Source of the DNA: Betaproteobacteria bacterium
GTDB taxonomy: Bacteria > Pseudomonadota > Gammaproteobacteria > Burkholderiales > JAHFQX01
Direction of reading: 5' to 3'
DNA: 64,000 nucleotides
Assembly (NCBI GenBank): GCA_023259135.1
Contig: JAHFQX010000006.1
Location: forward strand, 1-64,000
Within the stretch, counting starts at the first letter, position 1. The number at the start of each line of letters is the position of its first letter. The notes under the pieces were generated by a model, which was given only the letters and a program-made list of their open reading frames with translations, was not told where the DNA came from and searched no databases. This document shows positions 39,541 to 47,803 of the stretch, piece after piece. The translations under genes and the position numbers were made by a program.

Positions 39541-40221
39541 GTGATGGGGATCTTCGGAAGCTTTGAGGATGGAGGCGTTTGGCAAAAGGCCCCCCTCCGC
39601 GTAGGGCGCAATAGCGTAGCGTATTGCGCCGCATGTTCGGGGGCGCCTTCATTCGGCGGGTTACGCTTCGCTAACCCGCCCTACGACTCGGAACCCGAAT
39701 GGCCGCTATGGCCGCTATGGCCGCTAAAGGGCCACCAGAAGGGCCACCAGACTCGAAACCCGCAACCCGAAACCGGCTTCACCCTGGTTTCCGCCATCTT
39801 CCTGCTGGTGGTGCTGGCGGCCTTGGGGGCTTTTCTGGTGAAGGTCTCGGGCTTGCAGCACGCTTCGGCGGAGCTGGACGTGCAAAGCGCCCGGGCCTAT
39901 CAGGCGGCGCGGGCCGGGATCGAGTGGGGCGCCCAGCAAGCGCTGGATCCCGGCAATATCTCCGGCAGCGCCTTGCCGCCGTGTCCGGCGTCGCCCACCA
40001 GCCTGAGCTTGGCGGGAACCCTGGCGGGCTTCAGCGTCAGCGTGACGTGTTCGAGCACCACCACCACCGAAGCCAACCGCGACATCGGCCTGTACGTGGT
40101 GACCGCCACCGCCAGCTCCGGCACGGTGGGCAGCCCGTCCTACGTGGAGCGGCAGTTGACGGCGACCTTGAGCAAGTGCAAGGACCCCACCGCTCCGGCG
40201 CCCGCTTATGCCTGCGGATGA
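39541..40221 (+). CDS. mshP: MSHA minor pilin MshP-like, with long repeat-coded leader
   Basis: The conserved part begins at G-FTLVSAIFLLVVLAALGAF (cleavage near base 39776) and runs to 40221; it has VSAIFLLVVLAALGAFLVKV, ARAYQAARAGIEWGAQQAL and four Cys, fitting MshP/PilX-type minor pilins (no Glu+5; Ser instead). Upstream the frame stays open through the REPIN-like element and the GGCCCTT repeat to GTG 39541/ATG 39544, which would give a leader of about 78 residues. No closer start codon exists in frame, so either the leader really is this long or the gene was damaged by the repeats. Confidence 0.65.
   Translation: MMGIFGSFEDGGVWQKAPLRVGRNSVAYCAACSGAPSFGGLRFANPPYDSEPEWPLWPLWPLKGHQKGHQTRNPQPETGFTLVSAIFLLVVLAALGAFLVKVSGLQHASAELDVQSARAYQAARAGIEWGAQQALDPGNISGSALPPCPASPTSLSLAGTLAGFSVSVTCSSTTTTEANRDIGLYVVTATASSGTVGSPSYVERQLTATLSKCKDPTAPAPAYACG
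39601..39684. repeat. REPIN-like element: two palindromes within GTAGGGCG/CGCCCTAC ends
   Basis: Hairpin 1: GGCGCAATA / TATTGCGCC (39605-39613, 39622-39630). Hairpin 2: GGCGGGTTA / TAACCCGCC (39655-39663, 39672-39680). The outer ends GTAGGGCG (39601-39608) and CGCCCTAC (39677-39684) are inverted copies. Both hairpins are of a type common as dispersed repeats in proteobacteria. It is read through by the mshP frame. Confidence 0.8.
39697..39755 (-). repeat. Dispersed repeat (GGCCCTT family), copy before the mshP helix
   Basis: AATGGCCGCTATGGCCGCTA (again with TGGCCGCTA), AAAGGGCCACCAGAAGGGCC and ACCAGACTCG, almost the same as at 23392-23452. It is read in the mshP frame as EPEWPLWPLWPLKGHQKGHQ. 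Confidence 0.75.
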
Positions 40222-40234
40222 GAAAACAGTGAAG

Positions 40235-40326
40235 GGGCCAGTTCTTGACTTTGCACATCCGGACGGACAGATTGTCGATGCGGCCCGACCAGGTTGTTGG
40301 AGAGGTGCAAGATCAAGAACCGGCCC
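40235..40326. repeat. 22-bp inverted repeat with 48-base spacer at the edge of the mshP-mshQ insert
   Basis: Left arm GGGCCAGTTCTTGACTTTGC-AC (40235-40256); right arm GTGCAAGATCAAGAACCGGC-CC (40305-40326). Three mismatches in 22. The words resemble sequences often found beside REP-associated tyrosine transposases, but no transposase is present. Confidence 0.7.
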
Positions 40327-40370
40327 TCTCGCGGGTGTGCTGACTTTCGGCGATTGACAGTGGTGGCGCA

Positions 40371-40865
40371 ATGAGCATGTTTCAAGTGATTGAAATGCTC
40401 GACCAGGCCGATATCGACTACGTGTTGGTGGGCGGTTTGGCCGTCGCGCTGCATGGCTATCAGCGAGTCACCATGGATGTCGATGTGGTCCTCGCGATGA
40501 CCGAGGATAACTTGCGGCGCTTCATCGACTGCGCCAAGTCCGCCGGCTTGCGTCCCGTGATTCCAGTCGAGATCGAGGCGCTGGCTCGGCCGGAGTTGAT
40601 CGAACAGTGGCATCGAGACAAAGGGATGCTGGCTTTCGGGTTGCGCGGCGCCGATATGATGGCGCCCGTCATTGATGTATTGGTCAAACCGGTAATACCG
40701 TTTTCCGAACTGCGGCGCGACGCGAAGTTGATCGCCGTGGGGTTGCTGACCGTGCCGGTCGCCTCGATCGAGCATCTGATTGCCATGAAGACCGGCACCG
40801 GGCGCAGCAAGGATGCCATCGATATCGAGGAATTGCGGAAGATCCAGGAGGGAACGCCGCCATGA
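40371..40865 (+). CDS. Nucleotidyltransferase-fold protein (AbiEii/MNT-like)
   Basis: 164 residues. The nucleotidyltransferase signature is clear: VLVGGLAVALHGYQRVTMDV followed by DVVL, giving the GG and DxD of the active site (about residues 20-41). The downstream part has APVIDVLVKPVIPF and VASIEHLIAMKTGTGRSKD-AIDIEEL, as in AbiEii-like and related toxin-antitoxin nucleotidyltransferases. The next gene overlaps it by 4 bases. Likely half of a toxin-antitoxin or defence pair; whether it is toxin or antitoxin is open. Confidence 0.85.
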   Translation: MSMFQVIEMLDQADIDYVLVGGLAVALHGYQRVTMDVDVVLAMTEDNLRRFIDCAKSAGLRPVIPVEIEALARPELIEQWHRDKGMLAFGLRGADMMAPVIDVLVKPVIPFSELRRDAKLIAVGLLTVPVASIEHLIAMKTGTGRSKDAIDIEELRKIQEGTPP

Positions 40866-41056
40866 ACGCCCAACAAAACTACCGTCTATTGCAGGAAATA
40901 GACGCGAATCGCCGGTTTCTCCTGCAGGCCTATCGCGATAACCCGGAGCTGCTGGCGCGTGCGGAACCCGGCATCAAGCGCCTGCTCGACGCTGCGCGGA
41001 ACGACGTGCCTGATAGGGCTTCAAAACCCCGTGCTGGCCAAGCAAGGGGGAAGTAA
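40862..41056 (+). CDS. Small partner protein of the nucleotidyltransferase, unknown
   Basis: 64 residues, starting in the stop of the previous gene (ATGA). Charged and helical (LLQEIDANRRFLLQAYRDNP, ELLARAEPGIKRLLDAARND) with a basic tail. No domain recognised. The tight coupling suggests it acts with the nucleotidyltransferase. Confidence 0.7.
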   Translation: MNAQQNYRLLQEIDANRRFLLQAYRDNPELLARAEPGIKRLLDAARNDVPDRASKPRAGQARGK

Positions 41057-41137
41057 AGCGTACTGCGAATCAAGAAATGGCCTCGCGTTTTGCCCTGATC
41101 TGATATTTGTATGATGTGACACCCCTGCAAACAATCC

Positions 41138-41158
41138 GGTAAGATGCATGATCTTACC
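41138..41158. promoter_or_regulatory. Palindromic operator candidate of the vapBC-like pair
   Basis: GGTAAGAT-GCATG-ATCTTACC, a perfect 8-bp inverted repeat, 17 bases before the antitoxin start. Antitoxins of this type usually repress their own operon by binding such sites. Confidence 0.6.
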
Positions 41159-41174
41159 AACCCGGGAGCTTACT

Positions 41175-41444
41175 GTGGAAACTGTAAAACTTTCAACCAA
41201 GGGACAACTCGTCATCCCGAATGAAATACGCAAAGCGCATCATCTGGCAGTGGGTACTGAATTCGTCGTCTCTTTCGTCGGCAACGAAATTCGCCTCACT
41301 CCATTGCCGATGTTTCCGCGCACATCGGTCGCCGATGCTGCCGGCTTGCTGTCAAAGCGCGGCAAGAAAAATTTGAGCGCGGAAAAGACTCGCGCAAGCA
41401 TCAGGAAAACATTGCAAGCACGAGATGCCTCTACCCGCTCATGA
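41175..41444 (+). CDS. vapB: AbrB/MazE-type antitoxin (VapB-like)
   Basis: 89 residues from GTG 41175 with GGGAG upstream. N-terminal swapped-hairpin DNA-binding domain: ETVKLSTKGQLVIPNEIRKA then HHLAVGTEFVVSF. The basic C-terminal tail would bind and neutralise the toxin. It overlaps the PIN-domain gene by 4 bases (ATGA). Confidence 0.88.
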   Translation: METVKLSTKGQLVIPNEIRKAHHLAVGTEFVVSFVGNEIRLTPLPMFPRTSVADAAGLLSKRGKKNLSAEKTRASIRKTLQARDASTRS

Positions 41445-41866
41445 TTGCGCTCGACACCAGCATCCTTGCGCGCTTCCTGCTCAACGACGACCCGGCGCAA
41501 TTCAAGCAAGCGCGGGACTTGCTGGCGCGCCCGGAGGTTTACACCGCGCCGCCCACCGTATTGCTCGAACTGGTATGGGTGTTGGAGTCTTACGACTGCG
41601 CTCGTGGCGAAGTGGTGCAAGCCCTGAAAATGTTGATGGGCTTGCCAAACTTCAAACCCAAATCGTTCGAGGCAATTTGCTATGCGGTGAACTGGTACGC
41701 CGAAGGAATGGATTTCGGCGACGCCATGCACCTCGCCTTGAGCGCCGGAGAGGACGCCTTGGCCACTTTTGACAAAACATTGGGAAAAGCAGCGAAACAG
41801 AATGGCATCGCTCCGCGGGTGCGGGTATTAAAACGCCAACCTCACTCGCTCAAAGGCGCGGAATGA
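41441..41866 (+). CDS. vapC: PIN-domain toxin (VapC-like ribonuclease)
   Basis: 141 residues. PIN-domain acidic residues are visible: MIALDTSILARFLLNDD (Asp5), PTVLLELVWVLESY (Glu in the first helix pair) and MDFGDAMHLALS with a further Asp, then LATFDKTLGKAA. Such toxins cut tRNA or rRNA and are held by the antitoxin encoded upstream. The cassette sits within the msh locus but is not part of the pilus system. Confidence 0.9.
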   Translation: MIALDTSILARFLLNDDPAQFKQARDLLARPEVYTAPPTVLLELVWVLESYDCARGEVVQALKMLMGLPNFKPKSFEAICYAVNWYAEGMDFGDAMHLALSAGEDALATFDKTLGKAAKQNGIAPRVRVLKRQPHSLKGAE

Positions 41867-41957
41867 CCTTGCGAAGGAGACAAAAAGTGACCGGCATCTT
41901 GAGTCGGGAAAACCGTGGTCTGTCCCCGTTTTCGGGTTTGGTTTTGCGACGGCGTCC

Positions 41958-44900
41958 GTGTTTCGCAAGAAAACCGGTTTGTTCCCGGTCATTCTAGGGG
42001 CGCTGTTTCTTATCGCACTGTCGGCGGCCCCGCCGCTGCAGGCGGCGCCCCGCTTCGCGATCTCCACCGCAAACTGGACCGCGGTGAGCTGGTCGGCGAC
42101 GAGCTGCGCCGGTCCCGGGGGCGCGGCCGCGCCGGTCGCGGCCGACGACGTCACCATCTGCCCGACCCGGACCGTAACGCTCAACGCGAACCAAACAGTG
42201 CAGAGCGTCACCGTCAATAACACTGGAACCCTGCGTTTCGGTAACAACAATACCGCGCGCACGCTGACGATTCGCGGCAACCTGACGATCGACGGGGGCG
42301 GCACGTTGAACGTGAACACCGCTTCCAATGCCACGCATTCGCTGGTGATGAACGGCGCTGCGGGCATCGGCGACATCGTCAACAGCGGCACGTTCAACCT
42401 CGCGACCGACGCCGGCAGCCTGTGCAACGTCACTTTCAGCCGCAACGGCAACCAGACGGTGAGCGGGGCCGGGACCTACGCCTTCAATCGCATCACGCTG
42501 AATATGGGGGCGACCCAAGCCAATATCCTCGACATGCAGTCAACCATGACCGCGCCGGCCAATTTCCTGACCATCACCAACGGCACCTACAAGCACTCCA
42601 ACACCAGCGCCATCACGCCCTGGACCGCGGCAGTTACTATTCCCGCCAACGGCGGGTTCTGGCTCAACGGCGGCTCGGCGACCAGCGGCAATTTCAACGT
42701 CAGCGTGACCGGGCTGTTCCGGATCAGCGCGGGCGCGATGACCGTGGGCACCGCCAACACCAATCGGCTCCTGCTGAACAACGCCCCGGCGGCGCTGATC
42801 CAGATCGACGGCGGCGCGCTCAACGTCTCCGGGGGCATCGCCAGCGACGCGGATACGAGCGCCGGCACATTCACCCAGAGCGGCGGGACCGTCACGCTGG
42901 CGACGGTGCTGGGCGGCAACTTGGAAACCTTCATGCTGGGCAGCGCCACGACCTTCAACATGTCGGGCGGATCGCTGGTCCTCCAAACCGCCAACAGCGC
43001 CGCGGATGACTTGAATATCCGCTCCGGCACCCAGAATGTCACCGGCGGCACGGTGCAAATGGGCAACCCATCGCTGACCGGCACGAACAATTTTCTGATC
43101 ACCAATACCACGGGCGCGGCGCTGAATATCTGGAATTTGGTGCTCAATTCCACCGGTAGCCCGACGACGCAGATCGGCACCACGCTCAATGTCCTCAACG
43201 ACGTGACCATCCAGAGCGGCGCCACGCTGCTCGACAACAACCTGACGACCGCTTTCCCCATCAATATCGGCGCCGGAAACAACACCGGCAACTGGACCAA
43301 TGACGGCACTTTCAGTACCCTCGCGGCAGGGACGGGGACGGTCACGTTCACCGGCACCAGCGCCACCCAGGCCATCGGCGGCGCCAGCGCCACCACCTTC
43401 AACAATCTCACCATCAACAAGAGCGCCGGAGACGTCGCCATCAATACCACCCCCACGGTGGGCAACGGAACCGGTACCGACACGCTGACCTTGACCCAGG
43501 GCCGCTTCGTCACCGGGGCGAATCGCGTCATCTTGCAAACCAATGCCACCGTCGCCACCCCCGGCGCCACCAGTTACATAGTGGGTACCCTGCAAAAAAA
43601 TTATGCTGCCGGCGCGGCGCTTAATTTCTTTGCCGGAGGCAACGATTTTCCCGTGGGCGACAGCGCCAATTACACGCCTTTGAACATCACGGCCGGCACT
43701 ACCACCACCGCCGGCAATCTGACCGTATCCACCACGGCCACCGACCATCCGCAGGTGACGACTCCGATTGCGTCCACCACCATCGACGCGGCGAAAAGCG
43801 TCAACCGCTATTGGACCGTGACCGCCTCGGGCATTACGCTGGGTACGGCCGCGGACGCCACCTTTACCACCATCGGCGGCACGCCGGTGGACTTGGACGC
43901 CGGCGTCACGCCCGGAAATTTTATCGTCCAGCGTTACGATGGGACCAACTGGAACCCCACCACCCTTTCCGGAACCCCCACTTCGACCAGCACCTCGATC
44001 ACCGGCCTTGCCGGCTTTGGCGATTTTGCCATCGGCGAGACCCTCTCCGGTGTGACGGCTAGCCCCGGTCGCTTCAATGCCTTCGAGACTTCAACTCCGG
44101 CGGGGGCCATCCTCGGTAAGATTCAGACCCGGGTTGCATCCACTTCCACCACGCTGGCGATCGTTGCCATCAACGCCGCCAAGACCGGGGTCAACACCGC
44201 CTTCACCGGCGCGGTCACCGTGACCTTGCTGGACAGCAGCAACAATGGCGGGGCTCTGGATGCCAACGGTTGCCGGCCGACTTGGACATCCATCGCCGGG
44301 GCCTCGACCACCACGACTTTTGTCGCGGGGGACGGCGGCCGCCGCAACCTCACCTTCACCCCGCCGGCCAACGCCTATCCCGACACCCGGGCGCGCATCG
44401 TCGATAACGCCACCGGCTTGCTGATCGGCTGTTCGACGGATCGCTTCGCGCTACGCCCGGCCGATCTGCTGCTGGAAGCCCTCGATGCCGACTGGCAGAC
44501 CGCCGGCACGGCGCGGCTGCTGCACAATACCGGCGCCACCGGCGGCAACGTCCATGCCGCCAGTACCTTGGCCGCCGCCACCCCGCGGCCTTTCACGCTA
44601 CGCGCCACCGCCCGCGATTCGGGGGGTGTCACGACGGCCAATTACGCGGGCACGCCGACGCTGAAAAGCGGCAGCCCGGCATGCGTACTGCCCGCCGGCT
44701 GCGCAACCGGCACGCTTTCCGTCGGCGCCTGGAGCGCGGCTTCCGGCGTCCTGAGCGCGCCTTCCCACTACAGCGAGGCGGGGACGTTCAACCTCGAAAT
44801 CGAGGACCTGACTTTCGCCAACGTGGATCTGATCGACGGCTCGACGGCGGCGCAGCGCACCGTTCCGCAGGCGGCGCCGGCGCCGCGCCAGATCGGGCGC

Positions 44901-45923
44901 TTCGTTCCGGACCGATTCATCCTCGCCACCAACAATGCGCCGGCGTTCAAAACCTTCAACACCACCGATGGCGCTTGCGCCACGCCGCCCTCCGGTCCGG
45001 TGCGCTCTTTTACCTATATCGGCCAGCCGTTCGGCTATGCAACCGCGCCGGTGGCCCTGATCACCGCCCAGAACGCGGGCGGCGGGACGACGACCAATTA
45101 CCGGGGCAGCCTGTGGAAGCTGGTCGGCGCCGATGTGACGGAGAATTATTCGACGAGCTCCGTGCTGGATAGCAGCCTGAAGGGCACGCCCACGGTGGCG
45201 GAGATTTCCGGAACGGGGACCGGCATCGTGACCTCCAGCCCCAGCCCCGCCGATACGGTCCAGTTTACTCGTGATCCAGCGACTCCCCAGGCCGCCTTCA
45301 ACGCCAACATTTCGTTGACCGTCAGCGTGCAGGATGCGACGGAAAACGCGGTCATGGGCAACGGCATCATTGCCACCGGCACTTCCGCGACTTTCGATGG
45401 CGGCGGCACCGGCATCGCTTTCGACAGCGGTAACCTGTTCCGCTACGGGCGGTTGAAATTGGCCAACGCCAACGGCACTCCGGTGCTCGATCTGCCGCTA
45501 CGGCTGGAGACTCAATACTGGAACGGCACGACCTTCGTCACCCACGCCGCCGATCACTGCACGATCCTGGCGGTGTCGAACATTGCCCTGGGGGCTTACC
45601 AGAAAAATCTCAATGCCTGTGAAACCATCCTGAGTCCCGCCCCTACCCTGACTTTCCGCGGCGGCGTGGCCTTGCCCAAGCTCACTAAACCCGGCAGCGC
45701 CAACAACGGCAGCGTGGATTGGACCGTCAACCTGGGCAGCACGGCCACGGGAAATACCTGCCTGGCGGTGGGGGGCGCGGAATCCGCCGCCACCGCCGCC
45801 AATCGGCCTTATTTGCAAGGGAAATGGGGCGGAGCGAGCTATAACCAGAATCCCACGGCCCGCGCCACCTTCGGAGTCTACAAGGGGGCGAGCGAGTTTA
45901 TTTACCTCAGGGAAAACTATTGA
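41958..45923 (+). CDS. mshQ: MshQ-like surface protein
   Basis: 1321 residues from GTG 41958. Signal peptide about 1-30 (LFLIALSAAPPLQA). Residues about 35-690 are rich in Asn, Thr and Gly with a repeating strand pattern (LRFGNNNTARTLTIRGNLTI, DGGGTLNV, FNMSGGSLVL), resembling beta-helix adhesin domains. From about 696 (ASPGRFNAFETSTPAGAI) to the end is the DUF6701 region typical of MshQ, with paired Cys. It probably sits at or near the pilus tip or cell surface. The N-terminal half is less typical of MshQ than the C-terminal half. Confidence 0.85.
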   Translation: MFRKKTGLFPVILGALFLIALSAAPPLQAAPRFAISTANWTAVSWSATSCAGPGGAAAPVAADDVTICPTRTVTLNANQTVQSVTVNNTGTLRFGNNNTARTLTIRGNLTIDGGGTLNVNTASNATHSLVMNGAAGIGDIVNSGTFNLATDAGSLCNVTFSRNGNQTVSGAGTYAFNRITLNMGATQANILDMQSTMTAPANFLTITNGTYKHSNTSAITPWTAAVTIPANGGFWLNGGSATSGNFNVSVTGLFRISAGAMTVGTANTNRLLLNNAPAALIQIDGGALNVSGGIASDADTSAGTFTQSGGTVTLATVLGGNLETFMLGSATTFNMSGGSLVLQTANSAADDLNIRSGTQNVTGGTVQMGNPSLTGTNNFLITNTTGAALNIWNLVLNSTGSPTTQIGTTLNVLNDVTIQSGATLLDNNLTTAFPINIGAGNNTGNWTNDGTFSTLAAGTGTVTFTGTSATQAIGGASATTFNNLTINKSAGDVAINTTPTVGNGTGTDTLTLTQGRFVTGANRVILQTNATVATPGATSYIVGTLQKNYAAGAALNFFAGGNDFPVGDSANYTPLNITAGTTTTAGNLTVSTTATDHPQVTTPIASTTIDAAKSVNRYWTVTASGITLGTAADATFTTIGGTPVDLDAGVTPGNFIVQRYDGTNWNPTTLSGTPTSTSTSITGLAGFGDFAIGETLSGVTASPGRFNAFETSTPAGAILGKIQTRVASTSTTLAIVAINAAKTGVNTAFTGAVTVTLLDSSNNGGALDANGCRPTWTSIAGASTTTTFVAGDGGRRNLTFTPPANAYPDTRARIVDNATGLLIGCSTDRFALRPADLLLEALDADWQTAGTARLLHNTGATGGNVHAASTLAAATPRPFTLRATARDSGGVTTANYAGTPTLKSGSPACVLPAGCATGTLSVGAWSAASGVLSAPSHYSEAGTFNLEIEDLTFANVDLIDGSTAAQRTVPQAAPAPRQIGRFVPDRFILATNNAPAFKTFNTTDGACATPPSGPVRSFTYIGQPFGYATAPVALITAQNAGGGTTTNYRGSLWKLVGADVTENYSTSSVLDSSLKGTPTVAEISGTGTGIVTSSPSPADTVQFTRDPATPQAAFNANISLTVSVQDATENAVMGNGIIATGTSATFDGGGTGIAFDSGNLFRYGRLKLANANGTPVLDLPLRLETQYWNGTTFVTHAADHCTILAVSNIALGAYQKNLNACETILSPAPTLTFRGGVALPKLTKPGSANNGSVDWTVNLGSTATGNTCLAVGGAESAATAANRPYLQGKWGGASYNQNPTARATFGVYKGASEFIYLRENY

Positions 45924-45958
45924 TCTTCGGCCCGGAGGGCTTGGCTTGATTCGGAGAG

Positions 45959-46117
45959 GGGGAAACGCCACGCGGCAGCCGATGCGGTCAAACAGGTGAA
46001 GCATTTCATCATGGAGAGTCCAATCAAGGGCATGGATATCAGGGTGCTGATCGAGGAAGGGCGGGCATGAGTTTCGTGTTCGACAAGAAACCGAAAAGGA
46101 ACCCGGAGTTATTGTGA
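45959..46117 (+). pseudogene. Possible gene remnant between mshQ and mshI
   Basis: A frame ending at 46070 reads DAVKQVKHFIMESPIKGMDI and RVLIEEGRA, then stop, overlapping (ATGA, 46067) a 16-codon frame MSFVFDKKPKRNPELL. Codon pattern and the ATGA overlap look like the end of one gene and the beginning of another, as in a small toxin-antitoxin operon, but both are too short to assign. It could be chance. Confidence 0.3.
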
Positions 46118-46131
46118 TGGCAAAAAATCCT

Positions 46132-46160
46132 TTGACAGCAATGGGTTATTAATTTACCCT
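46132..46160 (+). promoter_or_regulatory. Possible sigma-70 promoter for mshI-mshN
   Basis: Perfect TTGACA at 46132-46137; 17 bases later TACCCT (46155-46160) is a weak -10. It lies 25 bases before the mshI start, after the mshQ stop and the gene-remnant region. Confidence 0.35.
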
Positions 46161-46184
46161 CAGGAAATTTTTTAAGTGGACCTT

Positions 46185-47120
46185 ATGCCGATCCCCTTTC
46201 TCAAACGCTCCTTGCTGCCCGGCTGGCTGGTCCTGCGCTTGGATCCCCAGCGGGTGGAACTGGCGCATCTGCGCCCGGCGGAGCGGGATCGGCCCCAGGT
46301 CGCGCTGTGCCAAGCCTATCGCAAGGAAGGCAGCGATGCCGAGTCTCTGGCGCGCTTGAACAAGGAGTTGCGCTTGCGGAATTACCGGCGGGCCCTGGTG
46401 TTGCGGCCCGGCGAGTATCAGTTGCTGCAAGTAGACGCGCCCCCGGTTCCCGCGGCGGAGCTTGCGGAAGCGGCGCGCTGGGCGGTCAAGGGCATGCTGG
46501 ATTACCCGGTGGAGAGCGCCACCGTGAACGCCTTGGAAATTCCCGCGGAGGCCGGCCGGCCCCGCTCGGTTTATGTGGTGGCGGCCCGCAACGAGGCGAT
46601 CGCGGCCCGCATGGGGGCCTTCGAGGCGGCCGGCATCCCGCTGGATGTCATCGACATTCCCGAGACGGCCCAGCGCAACGTGGCGGCGTTGCTGGAGGAA
46701 GAAGGTTACGGTCTGGCCTTGCTGGTTTTCGACGATACTGGCGGATTGTTGACGTTTACCTTCGGCGGCGAGCTTTATCTTTCCCGGCGCATGGAGGTCC
46801 GGCTGGATGACGCGCAGCCCGCCAGCCCCCAGTGGGCGCAGATCGAGGAGCGGGTGGCATTGGAATTGCAGCGCTCCCTGGACCATTTCGATCGCCAGTA
46901 TCGGCATATCCCCATGGCGAAACTGCTGGTGCTGGGGCCCATGCCCCAAGCGGAACGGTTATCCCGCTACTTGGCGGAGAACTTGCCGCTGCGCACGGAA
47001 ATGGCGAATGTCGGCGCGGCGCTGGATTGTTCCGCGTCTCCCGAGTTGCGGGAGCCGGCCCAGCAGGCCCGTTGGCTGCATGTGCTGGGAGCGGGTCTGC
47101 GGGAGGAGGCGGCGCGATGA
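46185..47120 (+). CDS. mshI: MshI-like pilus biogenesis protein (PilM-like)
   Basis: 311 residues from ATG 46185 (GTG 46176 in frame is possible). Cytoplasmic, with an actin-like fold related to PilM/GspL: ALVLRPGEYQLLQVDAPPVP, LEEEGYGLALLVFDDTGGLL, LAKLLVLGPMPQAERLSRYL-type segments. With the PilN- and PilO-like proteins encoded next it forms the alignment subcomplex of the pilus machine. It overlaps the next gene by 4 bases. Confidence 0.85.
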   Translation: MPIPFLKRSLLPGWLVLRLDPQRVELAHLRPAERDRPQVALCQAYRKEGSDAESLARLNKELRLRNYRRALVLRPGEYQLLQVDAPPVPAAELAEAARWAVKGMLDYPVESATVNALEIPAEAGRPRSVYVVAARNEAIAARMGAFEAAGIPLDVIDIPETAQRNVAALLEEEGYGLALLVFDDTGGLLTFTFGGELYLSRRMEVRLDDAQPASPQWAQIEERVALELQRSLDHFDRQYRHIPMAKLLVLGPMPQAERLSRYLAENLPLRTEMANVGAALDCSASPELREPAQQARWLHVLGAGLREEAAR

Positions 47121-47803
47121 GCCGGCATGTCAATCTGATCAATCCGGCGTTTCGCAAGCGGCGCGAGTGGCTGACCGCGACGACCGCGCTGTGGACCTGG
47201 GGAGCGGTGGCGGCGGCCATGCTGGCTTGGCAAGCGGGGGTCGCGCATCAGACGCAGGGCTTGTCGGCCCAAAGCCGCCAAGCAGCGGCGGCTCTCAAAA
47301 CCCAGCAAGCCAAGCTGCTCGAAATTTCCGAGCGGCTGGCCGGGCAGAAAAAAGATCCCCGGCTGGAGCAGGAGCTGGCGGTCTTGGAGCAGCGTGTCGC
47401 CGCCCGCCAAGAGGTGCTGCGATTTCTGCAAGCCGGCGAGCTGGGGCAGACCCAGGGTTTTTCCGCCGAATTGGCCGCGTTTGCCCGCCAATCCACCGAG
47501 GGGCTGTGGCTGACCGGCGTGACCCTCGGCGGGGATGAATTGACTTTGGAGGGCCGCGCTCTGGCGCCCGAGCTGATCCCCGCGTATCTGCAACGCTTGA
47601 GCCGCGAGCCGGCGTTGCGAGGCCGCGCCATCGCCGGCATGCAAGTGGCGCTTCCCAAGCCGGCCGACGAGGCTAAGGCCCCTCCGCAGTTCGTGGAGTT
47701 CCGGGTTTCCAATCGGCCCGTCGAATCTTCCGGCGTCCTGGGTGGGAGCAACGCCGATCCCGCGGGCTCTCTGTTGCGCTTGGCCGGAGCGCCGCCATCA
47801 TGA
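47117..47803 (+). CDS. PilN-like MSHA biogenesis protein
   Basis: 228 residues from ATG 47117 with GGGAGGAGG upstream and ATGA overlap with mshI. Starts SRHVNLINPAFRKRREWLTA, the PilN-type cytoplasmic peptide that binds PilM, then a membrane helix (about 20-45), a coiled coil (about 50-110, LEQELAVLEQRVAARQEVLR) and a periplasmic domain. Sometimes named MshI2 in other species. Confidence 0.85.
   Translation: MSRHVNLINPAFRKRREWLTATTALWTWGAVAAAMLAWQAGVAHQTQGLSAQSRQAAAALKTQQAKLLEISERLAGQKKDPRLEQELAVLEQRVAARQEVLRFLQAGELGQTQGFSAELAAFARQSTEGLWLTGVTLGGDELTLEGRALAPELIPAYLQRLSREPALRGRAIAGMQVALPKPADEAKAPPQFVEFRVSNRPVESSGVLGGSNADPAGSLLRLAGAPPS

Noticed and set aside
39446-39776. CRISPR array suggested by short repeats before mshP
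   Set aside because: The repeats are palindromic REP-type and GGCCCTT-type units of unequal spacing with no regular spacers, and no cas genes lie nearby.
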